Below are positions 26,706 to 33,557 of a stretch of DNA of 64,000 bases, piece by piece. Source of the stretch: JASHVB01 sp963780805 (GTDB taxonomy: Bacteria > Pseudomonadota > Alphaproteobacteria > Acetobacterales > Acetobacteraceae); NCBI GenBank assembly GCA_963780805.1, contig CAWADP010000010.1:434001-498000 (forward strand), given 5' to 3'. How positions within the stretch are numbered: the first letter of the stretch is position 1; every line of letters begins with the position of its first letter. A model generated the notes under the pieces. The model saw only the letters and a list, made by a program, of their open reading frames with translations. It searched no databases and was not told the origin of the DNA. A program made the position numbers and the translations under genes.

Positions 26706-27014
26706 ATGATGCATCGCATTTTGCTGACCGTCCTGGTTGTCGGATCGCTTGGCCTCGTTGGCACCGCACAGGCAGCGGGAGACGCCGCGGCCGGCCAGGC
26801 GAAAGCCGCGAACTGCGGCATGTGCCATGGCCCTAACGGCCAGGGAACCTCGATGGGCTCCAAGCTTGCCGGCGAGGATCCGGCGAAGTTCATCCAGGCG
26901 ATGAACGACTACAAGTCGGGCGCGAAAGATAACGCGATGATGAAAGCGCAGGCCGGCTCGCTCAGCGCCGACGATATCGCTAACCTGGCGGCGTACTATG
27001 CGTCGCTGAAGTGA
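26706..27014 (+). CDS. Small periplasmic class I cytochrome c (c553-like)
   Basis: 102 residues. Signal sequence MHRILLTVLVVGSLGLVGTAQA, then one haem motif CGMCH, axial Met candidates in NAMMKAQAG, and the terminal helix DIANLAAYYASLK. It would shuttle single electrons in the periplasm. AGAAGGAACTCG precedes the ATG. The next gene is a close paralogue (block DYKSGAKDNAMMKAQA identical), so the pair arose by tandem duplication. It lies close to the divergent nine-haem operon and may serve it. Confidence 0.93.
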   Translation: MMHRILLTVLVVGSLGLVGTAQAAGDAAAGQAKAANCGMCHGPNGQGTSMGSKLAGEDPAKFIQAMNDYKSGAKDNAMMKAQAGSLSADDIANLAAYYASLK

Positions 27015-27061
27015 GTGCCCGAACTGCTCTGTCATCCAGGCGGCGGGTCCAATGCCGCCCG

Positions 27062-27385
27062 ATGTCCAGCAGGAGCGAATGGACGAAGCGTGCGATACTG
27101 ACGGCGCTCATTGCCGGATCGGTCGGGTTTTCCGGCGCGGCACAGGCGGCGGGCGGCGCCGCCGGTAAGGAAAAGTCCGCAGCCTGCGCGATGTGCCATG
27201 GACCGGAAGGCCAGGGCACGCAGATGGCGCCGAAGATCGCCGGCAAGGATCCCACCTGGTTCGTGCAGGCGCTGAACGACTACAAGTCTGGTGCCAAGGA
27301 CAATGCGATGATGAAGGCACAGGCCGCTCAGCTCACCCCGGATGACGAAGCGAACCTGGCTGCCTACTACGCCTCATTGAAATAG
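27062..27385 (+). CDS. Small periplasmic class I cytochrome c, tandem paralogue
   Basis: 107 residues from ATG 27062. A GTG at 27011, overlapping the previous stop, would add 17 residues and cannot be excluded. A signal sequence (TKRAILTALIAGSVGFSGAAQA) precedes CAMCH, PKIAGKDPTWFVQALN and the DYKSGAKDNAMMKAQA block shared with its neighbour; it ends NLAAYYASLK. It has the same fold and likely the same role as the protein encoded 47 bases upstream. Confidence 0.9.
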   Translation: MSSRSEWTKRAILTALIAGSVGFSGAAQAAGGAAGKEKSAACAMCHGPEGQGTQMAPKIAGKDPTWFVQALNDYKSGAKDNAMMKAQAAQLTPDDEANLAAYYASLK

Positions 27386-27519
27386 ACGCCGTAGGGACTT
27401 GACAACCAGAAGAGACGTCACGCAACCCGATACCGAACCAGACGCAAGATGACCCGCGCGCGCAGTCCGGAGAGGGGCGTCGGCGCCGGGCGGGTACGCC
27501 GTTCAAAAAGGACTCCGCT

Positions 27520-27930
27520 ATGAAAAAACGCTTTGCCGCCGTCTTGTCGATCACGCTCGCCGCGGGACCGCTGTCCGGCCTCGGGCTGCTGACAGGGTCA
27601 CATCCAGCCATCGCCGCGCCAGAGCAAATGAGCTTCAAGGACGACGTGCAGCCGATCTTCAAGCTGTACTGCACGTCCTGCCACAGCGCGCCGGATGGCG
27701 AAGGCTACAAGGCGAGCGGGCTGGACCTGACGACGTACCAGGGCGTCATGAAGGGCACCAAGTACGGCCCGATGATCGTTCCCGGCAATGCGGAATACAG
27801 CAACCTGATGTGGCTGCTGGACTGGCGGGCAAGTCCGCAGCTTCGCATGCCGCATGGCAAGAAGCAGTTGCCGGCCGGCGAACGCGACCTCATTCGCGCC
27901 TGGATCAACCAGGGCGCCAAGGACAATTGA
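27520..27930 (+). CDS. Exported cytochrome c-domain protein
   Basis: 136 residues with a signal sequence (RFAAVLSITLAAGPLSGLGLL) and a single haem motif in YCTSCHSAPDGEGYKASGLD. The pattern (DDVQPIFKLYCTSCH, GLDLTTYQGVMKG, LMWLLDWRAS, LRMPHGKKQLPAGERDLIRA) is that of the planctomycete-type cytochrome c domain found in many proteobacterial exported proteins. It follows the two small cytochromes by 134 bases with its own leader (AAAAAGGACTCCGCT), and completes a group of three haem proteins on this strand. Confidence 0.9.
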   Translation: MKKRFAAVLSITLAAGPLSGLGLLTGSHPAIAAPEQMSFKDDVQPIFKLYCTSCHSAPDGEGYKASGLDLTTYQGVMKGTKYGPMIVPGNAEYSNLMWLLDWRASPQLRMPHGKKQLPAGERDLIRAWINQGAKDN

Positions 27931-27981
27931 TGCTGCCGGCCGGACCGCATCACGCCGCCGCTCCACCGGCTGACTGCGGGA

Positions 27982-29109
27982 TCATTCATCCTCGTCCGCA
28001 GGGTCGTTGCCGATCATCGTGGCGCCACCGCTTTTCGTTACGATGCGCGGCGTAATCCCGCCGGCGTCGGCCAGAGCGGAAGCCAGTGCCTCGGAGTGCG
28101 TGACAAGCCAGACCTGGGTGCGCGCCGCGGCGCGCGCAATCAGCCGCGCCAGTGGCGTCAGCAGGTCCGGATGCAGGCTGGCCTCCGGCTCGTTCAGCGC
28201 GATGAACGCCGGCGGCCGATAGCCGAGCAATACGCCCATCAGAGCGAGATACCGCAGCGTGCCGTCCGACAGTTCCGCGGCGTCGAACACCCGATGCGGG
28301 AACTCGGGGAAGCGCATGCCGAAGCTGGCGGTCTGCTGAGGCAGCGGCACCACCAGCTCCGCGCCGGGAAAAGCATCCTGGATGGCATGGTCGAGATCGG
28401 CGGTATCCTCCCGCACATAGACCAGCGTGGCGAACACCGCGGCGAGATCGCTGCCATCCGATGCCAGCGTCGGCGTGGCGATCGCGAGGCATGGGCGACG
28501 GATCGGAGAGGCCGGATCGGTCCGCAGGTCATGATAGAAACGCCAATCGATCAACGTCTGGCGAACCACGTCGAGGTCGGGATAGCGCGCCGCGTCGCGC
28601 ACCGCGGCCAATGCGGTTTCCGACGGCATCAGGTCCAGTTCCGGCTGCGAGCGCTGGCCCGACGCATCGGTCACGGTGAGCGCCGGGCCGCGCCGGTCCA
28701 ACAGCATCACCGGACGGCGCTGACCGAGGAAGCTCAAACGCTCCTCCTTGATGCGCGGCTCCAGCGGCAGAGCAGCCTCGACCGGCGCCTTCATGCCGAT
28801 TTCGACTGCGTAGTGGAAACGGCCGGGTGCGGGTTCGCTGGGGCTGAGGGTGACCGTCAGCCGCACGCGCGCGGGCGTGCGCGCGGATCGAGGACCGGCC
28901 CACAGCACCGAGGCCATGCCACCCTCGGATGCCAGGTCACGTGCCAGCGTTCCGGCCGCCGCCGCTTGCATGAGCTGCAACGCGCGGTAGAGGTTGGTTT
29001 TGCCGGCACCATTCGCGCCCTGGAAGACGCTCAGCCGGTCCGCGGGAAAGCGCAGACGCCGCAGCGAGCGGTAGCCTTCGGCCTCCATTTCGCTGACGAC
29101 GAATCCCAT
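27982..29109 (-). CDS. AAA family ATPase (RecF/OLD-like, standalone)
   Basis: A 375-residue ABC-type ATPase of the AAA15/AAA21 kind. Walker A is FQGANGAGKTNLYRAL (about residues 29-44), the signature is AAELSDGTLRYLALMGVLLG, and Walker B is FIALNEPEASLHPDLL with a following VTHSEAL switch. The N-terminal MEAEGYRSLRRLRFP strand is typical. There is no TOPRIM or nuclease domain. It lies 93 bases downstream of the methyltransferase gene on the same strand, but functional linkage to the respiratory operon is doubtful. The role is unknown. Confidence 0.88.
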   Translation of the reverse strand: MGFVVSEMEAEGYRSLRRLRFPADRLSVFQGANGAGKTNLYRALQLMQAAAAGTLARDLASEGGMASVLWAGPRSARTPARVRLTVTLSPSEPAPGRFHYAVEIGMKAPVEAALPLEPRIKEERLSFLGQRRPVMLLDRRGPALTVTDASGQRSQPELDLMPSETALAAVRDAARYPDLDVVRQTLIDWRFYHDLRTDPASPIRRPCLAIATPTLASDGSDLAAVFATLVYVREDTADLDHAIQDAFPGAELVVPLPQQTASFGMRFPEFPHRVFDAAELSDGTLRYLALMGVLLGYRPPAFIALNEPEASLHPDLLTPLARLIARAAARTQVWLVTHSEALASALADAGGITPRIVTKSGGATMIGNDPADEDE

Positions 29110-29202
29110 GCCCGCCTGTGCCGCCTGGCTGGATGCGCTTCAGGCAGCGGATCAGGCTGTGGGCGGACCACCGACATGATGCGGTGGTCCGCCTGACTCC
29201 GG

Positions 29203-29988
29203 CTACTCCGTCGCGCGCTGAGCCTTATGGAAGCCGACCATGCCGCCCCAGATGCTCTTCTTGCAAGTCACGTTGGCAAAGCCGACCAGCCGGAGGATCT
29301 CCGACAGCTCTTCCGGAGTATAAAAGTTCTCGATCGCCTCCTTGAAGTACTCGCAGCAGTCACGCGACGCCTTGGTCGATTCGAACACCAGCGCGGTCCA
29401 GGCCACCGACCAGCGCAGGAAGCGCAGGTACATGGCCCGCACCAGCCGCGTGCTCGGTTTCAGCATGTCGCAGTGATAGAAATGCCCGCCCGGCTTCAGC
29501 ACGCGCCGGACTTCGGGCAGCACCTTGTCCAACTGCAAATGCCGGGATGCCGCCTGCAATGTCACCACATCGAACGAATTGTCAGGGAACGGCAGTGCAT
29601 GCACGTCCTGGATCACGCTGTCGATCGCCACGCCGTAGCTGCGAGCGCGGCTCTGCCCTTCTTGCTGCATTTCCTGGCTGCGGTCGATCGCGGTGACCGA
29701 CAGGTTCGGCTGTTTTTGCAGCAGGCGGATGCCGATGTCGTTGGTGCCGGCGCAAACGTCGAGCGCGTGATAGCCCGATTCCAGTTTGATCGTCCGGACG
29801 AATTGCCAAACCCACAGTTCCCACAGACCGAAGCTGGCGACGACGTTGCCGATGCGGTAGTACTTCGGCACATCCTCGAACACCTTGGGAATCACCTCGC
29901 GCCAGGTGTGCGAGAACAGGGAGCGGCGATGTGTTTCCCTCTGGTCGAATGTCGCGAGAGTCATTGCCATGGATTGGGCGGTTTTCAT
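29203..29988 (-). CDS. UbiE/MenG-like SAM-dependent methyltransferase
   Basis: A 261-residue class I methyltransferase. SAM-binding motif I is ALDVCAGTNDIGIRLL (about residues 75-90), followed by VTAIDRSQEM, ALPFPDNSFDVVTLQAASRH and RVLKPGGHFYHCDMLKPS. The C-terminal ENFYTPEELSEILRLVGFANV and GGMVGFHK match the quinone C-methyltransferase pattern (UbiE/MenG). The sequence is divergent from housekeeping UbiE. It follows hemG by 125 bases in the cytochrome operon, so methylation of a quinone used by that branch is a reasonable inference. It does not resemble RquA as I recall that family. Confidence 0.82.
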   Translation of the reverse strand: MKTAQSMAMTLATFDQRETHRRSLFSHTWREVIPKVFEDVPKYYRIGNVVASFGLWELWVWQFVRTIKLESGYHALDVCAGTNDIGIRLLQKQPNLSVTAIDRSQEMQQEGQSRARSYGVAIDSVIQDVHALPFPDNSFDVVTLQAASRHLQLDKVLPEVRRVLKPGGHFYHCDMLKPSTRLVRAMYLRFLRWSVAWTALVFESTKASRDCCEYFKEAIENFYTPEELSEILRLVGFANVTCKKSIWGGMVGFHKAQRATE

Positions 29989-30113
29989 GAGGAAGCCTCT
30001 ATGTCAGCATTCTGCCGTTGCGTTTCTTGGATTGCGGCGGACCGTGCTGGCCGGTCGGCGGTCATCGTCTCCCATCCGTAATTATGCAGTACGGTCGCCT
30101 CGGAATCAACTTA

Positions 30114-30698
30114 TTAAAAGGCCGGTTCGAAGGTCAGTGCATCATCGCCGACACCGTGCCTTCCGCTGCGCCGCACCAATTCCACGACCCGCCGGGCGAT
30201 GGCATCCACCGCCGACCAGTCGGTAAACTCGGTGCAGCTTTGCAGATCGGTTGGCCCGCCGGTCAGCTTCATGATCAGCCGGATGATCTGTCGATCCCGC
30301 CAACCGTAGCGCCGATAGTCCAACCGGCCGGCTACGGCCGTGGCGAATGCCGGAGTCAACCCGTGCCGCGCGATCGATTTGCGCAGGTACTGATTGGTTT
30401 CGGCCGAGTCGCGATCCGGCTTGCGCGCGGTCAGGTTCACCGAGATGAACACCAATGGAGCTTGCGATGCCGATGCGCGGTATGCCGCCATCAGGCGCTC
30501 GGCTTCCGGAAGATGACGGCCGTAGCGCACGGCGGCCACCAGAACGACCAGCGGCACGGCGGCAAGTTCGCACATCACGGGAAGCCCCAGCGCCAGGTTA
30601 TGCGGTGAGATCCCGATACCCTCGTCGGCCAGCCCCGAGGCGATGCGCGTCGCGATGCGCCGGGCCTGACCGTCACGGGTGGCGTAGAGCAGCAGCAT
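30114..30698 (-). CDS. hemG: Menaquinone-dependent protoporphyrinogen IX dehydrogenase
   Basis: 194 residues with the flavodoxin fold of HemG, which oxidises protoporphyrinogen IX to protoporphyrin IX and passes electrons to quinone. Strongly diagnostic blocks: LLYATRDGQARRIA (FMN loop), AAVRYGRHLPEAERLM, FISVNLTARKPDRDSAETN, AGRLDYRRYGW and IIRLIMKLTGGPTDL. HemG is mostly gammaproteobacterial; alphaproteobacteria more often use HemJ or HemY, so its presence is notable. It lies in the same leftward run as the nine-haem cytochrome, for which haem supply under low oxygen would be useful. Confidence 0.93.
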   Translation of the reverse strand: MLLLYATRDGQARRIATRIASGLADEGIGISPHNLALGLPVMCELAAVPLVVLVAAVRYGRHLPEAERLMAAYRASASQAPLVFISVNLTARKPDRDSAETNQYLRKSIARHGLTPAFATAVAGRLDYRRYGWRDRQIIRLIMKLTGGPTDLQSCTEFTDWSAVDAIARRVVELVRRSGRHGVGDDALTFEPAF

Positions 30699-30738
30699 GT
30701 TCGTTCGCGAATCCGAGGGATTGATGCGGGCGTCGCTG

Positions 30739-31383
30739 TCATTCCGCGCCGTCGGCGCCTTCGCCTTCCTCCAACTCCTCGTAGCCGTCCCACATCGCCT
30801 TGTAGTCTGCCAGCGGCGTGTGACCCATCGTGGCGAGGTAGGCGTGGAATGGAATGTAGAACAGGAAAACCGCGAAGATCAGCACGTGCACGGTATCGAT
30901 GACCCGTACGCCGCCGAACAACGCCACGATGCCGGCGAAGCCGGTCAGGTTCCACAGAAGCAGACCCGTAACTCCCTGAATCGGAAGCACCAGAAGCATC
31001 ATGATCTGGTAGGTCACAGCCTGCAGCGGATTGAACTGGCGGTACATGCTGACGTGGTGTGGATTGGGTTCTCCCTTGAACACGCCATAAGCGTAAAACA
31101 GCGACTGGCGCATCGCGCCGCGAAAGAATCGCACCAGGTGCAGATCGGGCAGGTAGTTTCTGATCTTGGGGGATGTCAGGTAGTAGAAGAACCACAGGAA
31201 GAAATTGGCGCTGATGACGAGGCCGATCGCGTTGTGCGCCATCACCACGATCCGGAACGGCAGCACGTTGATGGTGCCGATATAGCGGATCTGGATGCCG
31301 GTCAGCGCCAGCAGCGTGCAGCCCAACGCATTGGTCCAATGCCATATCCGCACGGGCAGCGCGTGAATATAGACCCTTTGCAT
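30739..31383 (-). CDS. Membrane cytochrome b (cytochrome b561/hydrogenase b-type)
   Basis: 214 residues with four membrane segments (IWHWTNALGCTLLALTGI; VVMAHNAIGLVISANFFLWF; YQIMMLLVLPIQGVTGLLLW; VIDTVHVLIFAVFLFYIPFH). Histidines suitable as b-haem ligands occur in WHW, MAH, DTVH and PFHAYL, as in b-type subunits of thiosulfate reductase, formate dehydrogenase and NiFe hydrogenase. It would exchange electrons between the quinol pool and a periplasmic partner. Only 5 bases separate it from the nine-haem cytochrome gene upstream, which implies a tight complex. The C-terminus is acidic. Confidence 0.88.
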   Translation of the reverse strand: MQRVYIHALPVRIWHWTNALGCTLLALTGIQIRYIGTINVLPFRIVVMAHNAIGLVISANFFLWFFYYLTSPKIRNYLPDLHLVRFFRGAMRQSLFYAYGVFKGEPNPHHVSMYRQFNPLQAVTYQIMMLLVLPIQGVTGLLLWNLTGFAGIVALFGGVRVIDTVHVLIFAVFLFYIPFHAYLATMGHTPLADYKAMWDGYEELEEGEGADGAE

Positions 31384-31388
31384 CCTGG

Positions 31389-32720
31389 CTAACCTTTCCG
31401 TTGCTTGTACTGCTCGTGCTTAAGCAGCCGCCGAAAGAAGATCCGCAGCGATCCATGCACGATCGCGAAACCTATCCCGCCGAGCAGGGCAAGCACGACG
31501 ATGACATCGAGGATGGTGATGCGCGTGCCGCCGATTGCGTAGAAGCCACCGATCGAGGCGATGGAGAACGCCGAGTTCAACACGTCCTTGTCGGCGTCGT
31601 AGCGGATCGGGATGCCGGCGGGGCCGGCGACGGAGATCACCACGCTCTGGAAGGCGTTTGCGCCGGCGCGGTGACAGGTGGCGCAATCGCTGATCGCCGA
31701 AGCGGCGGGCGCGATCTGGTGTACCTCGACCGCGGTGCTGACCTCCAGCCGACCCTGGATCACCGTCTTGTCCGCAACCCCCGGACGGTTCAGCGACCGT
31801 AACAGCGTGAACAGTGTCTGGGGATCGAGGCCCGGTCGCGCGGTCATCGACGAACCGTCGGGGCTTTGGAATTCGGGAATGCCCCGCTGTTCCGGCGTGA
31901 CCCTCTGCGTCGTGTTGTTGAACAACACCAGGTTCACCCGGCGATGCGCGTTCGGCACGTGGCACGCGATGCAGGCAACCACGCTGAAATGCAGATCGAC
32001 GTTGGGCAGCCACGTGTTGTGCGCCGTCACCGCGTCCTTGTGGCAGTTGAGACAGACATCCCTCAATCCCTGCACTTCCGAAGGCACATGCACGGCGTGC
32101 GCGCCATGGCAACTGAAGCACAGCGGCGCCTCGGTCACGCCGCCGCCGCGCAGCATGCCGTGCACGCTGCCGGAATAGGCGGTGAAGATCGTCGCATGGC
32201 AGACCTTGCAGGGCACCGTGTCCATCAACTCGGCGACGCCCTTCCGCACGACATGCGGGGCGTGGCAGTTGGTGCAGACCGGCGCCACCGCGTTCCCCCC
32301 GCGCACCAGCGCGGCATGGACGCTCGTGTTCCACTGCTGGAACTGCTGCGAGTGGCAGGTCTGACACACCTGCACCATTTTCAGCGAGAACTCGCGCCGG
32401 CTCTTGATGACAGGTATCGCGGCCGGATGGGTCGGCAGGCTGATATCGGTATGGCAGCCGGTGCAGCCGAGCGGATTATGGATCGAATGTTCGAAACTGT
32501 CGGCCGCGATGGTCAGCGGCAGCTTCTCCCCGTTTGGGAGCGGCATTTCGAGCCCGGGCATCGAATGGCAGGTCAGGCATTGCGCGTCCGGCCCAGCCGC
32601 GGCGGCCGGCTTGGCCGTCCAGGCAAGTGCCAGCGCGAAGGCGGCGGCAATCGCACCGATCGCGCCCACGCGGATTCCTGTCCCGCCGTGAAAGCTGGGC
32701 TTCGTCACATCGATCTCCAT
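31389..32720 (-). CDS. Nine-haem c-type cytochrome, membrane anchored at the C-terminus
   Basis: A 443-residue exported multihaem cytochrome. A signal sequence (VGAIGAIAAAFALALAW, cleavage near AAAAG) is followed by nine CxxCH motifs starting at residues 48, 86, 119, 149, 171, 201, 223, 250 and 346. A C-terminal membrane helix (ILDVIVVLALLGGIGFAIVH, about 403-422) and a basic tail follow. Eight haem motifs cluster in the first 255 residues; the ninth is separated by an unassigned ~95-residue region. No catalytic CxxCK motif is visible, so it looks like an electron conduit rather than a nitrite reductase. It heads the operon with cytochrome b, HemG and a methyltransferase. Confidence 0.92.
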   Translation of the reverse strand: MEIDVTKPSFHGGTGIRVGAIGAIAAAFALALAWTAKPAAAAGPDAQCLTCHSMPGLEMPLPNGEKLPLTIAADSFEHSIHNPLGCTGCHTDISLPTHPAAIPVIKSRREFSLKMVQVCQTCHSQQFQQWNTSVHAALVRGGNAVAPVCTNCHAPHVVRKGVAELMDTVPCKVCHATIFTAYSGSVHGMLRGGGVTEAPLCFSCHGAHAVHVPSEVQGLRDVCLNCHKDAVTAHNTWLPNVDLHFSVVACIACHVPNAHRRVNLVLFNNTTQRVTPEQRGIPEFQSPDGSSMTARPGLDPQTLFTLLRSLNRPGVADKTVIQGRLEVSTAVEVHQIAPAASAISDCATCHRAGANAFQSVVISVAGPAGIPIRYDADKDVLNSAFSIASIGGFYAIGGTRITILDVIVVLALLGGIGFAIVHGSLRIFFRRLLKHEQYKQRKG

Positions 32721-32800
32721 GCCTGCAACCGGTTTCCGCAGGAGCGGGCGGTTGCCCCGGGCGGGGCAACCGGTTCTGCATCAGATCGATCCCATCTGCG

Positions 32801-32814
32801 TTGATGTAGATCAG
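32801..32814 (-). promoter_or_regulatory. FNR/Anr/FixK-type operator upstream of the nine-haem operon
   Basis: TTGATGTAGATCAG matches the FNR consensus TTGAT-N4-ATCAA at 9 of 10 specified positions. Its centre is about 88 bases from the ATG at 32720. A class II site centred at -41.5 would place the transcription start near 32766, leaving a ~46-base leader. It predicts induction at low oxygen. Confidence 0.65.
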
Positions 32815-32910
32815 TGAACCGGCGCGATTGAAGCGTCAGAGGAGGGACGGCGGCGGAAGCCGCACCAATCCCGCATGTCGGCCGCGGCACTGTTCGCTTT
32901 ACGTTCCTGC

Positions 32911-33001
32911 CAGCTCAACTGTTCCCAGCTCAACTGTTCCCAGCTCGAACTGTTCCCAGCTCAACTGTTCCCAGCTCAACTGTTCCCAGCTCAACTGTTC
33001 A
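32911..33001. repeat. Six tandem copies of a 15-nt unit
   Basis: CAGCTCAACTGTTCC starts at 32911 and 32926. A 16-base variant with one added G starts at 32941. Further copies start at 32957, 32972 and 32987, the last ending in A. It lies between the FNR-regulated operon and a decayed toxin-antitoxin locus. There are no spacers, so it is not a CRISPR. Confidence 0.95.
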
Positions 33002-33114
33002 AAGAGGTTGCTGGGCGGAGCGGCCAAGTCGCGCAATGCCTCGTGGCAGTGTGACGGCCGCAGCGGGCGCTGTGCGAGGCGTCGCAGATCCACCGCGATC
33101 CTATGGGCGGATTG

Positions 33115-33396
33115 TCAAGCGGCCGGCTTGACAACTGCCGAGAACGTCATTCCGATTGCGCGTGCGACCCCGAGCACAGTCGTTAATCGCGGATCGCCTT
33201 CTACGATCAGCGCCTGCCACGCTGGACGAAATAGAACCGGTACCCCGGCCCATAATCGACCCGCAACTCCGACACGCCCCCGCCGACGGGCCTTACGTCG
33301 CCCATCAGCCCAGTCTGCACCCGAACGATCCGCTAGGCGATGTGCTCTGCCGCACGATGGTCCGCCAAAGACAGCGGTCTGGCGGACTTCGATCAT
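33115..33396 (-). pseudogene. Decayed RelE/HigB-type toxin fused by deletion to an antitoxin tail
   Basis: Leftward from ATG 33396 the frame starts MIEVRQTAVF, like toxins of the RelE/HigB superfamily. A shifted frame then reads GDVRPVGGGVSELRVDYGPG and YRFYFVQRG, the toxin core. Shortly after, the original frame reads EGDPRLTTVLGVARAIGM to a stop at 33115-33117, which is the C-terminal helix pattern of the paired HigA-like antidote. Most of the toxin's first half, its last residues and most of the antitoxin are missing. This is a remnant of a complete toxin-antitoxin operon upstream of alaS. Confidence 0.6.
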
Positions 33397-33557
33397 CTGT
33401 GAACTATAGATTACACAACCGGGGCACATCACGCGGGAACCCGATGCTCGGACCCCTGGGAACAGGCGAGCCTCCGCCCGGCTCGGCGTGACTCCGCGCG
33501 GCCCGCGCGCTAGGTACTGCGGCTTCATCCAAACCTCCAGGACCCCTCCCGCCCGCC

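Noticed and set aside
29203..29988. Assignment of the methyltransferase as RquA (rhodoquinone synthesis)
   Set aside because: Its motifs and C-terminal GGMVGFHK fit UbiE/MenG better than RquA as I recall that family; it could be settled by a phylogeny.
31389..32720. Assignment of the nine-haem protein as a nitrite reductase, hydroxylamine oxidoreductase or octahaem tetrathionate reductase
   Set aside because: No CxxCK catalytic haem motif or other diagnostic catalytic residues were seen, and the haem count and spacing do not fit.
32911..33001. Regular repeat array resembling a CRISPR
   Set aside because: The units abut with no spacers and the unit is only 15 nt; no cas genes are nearby.
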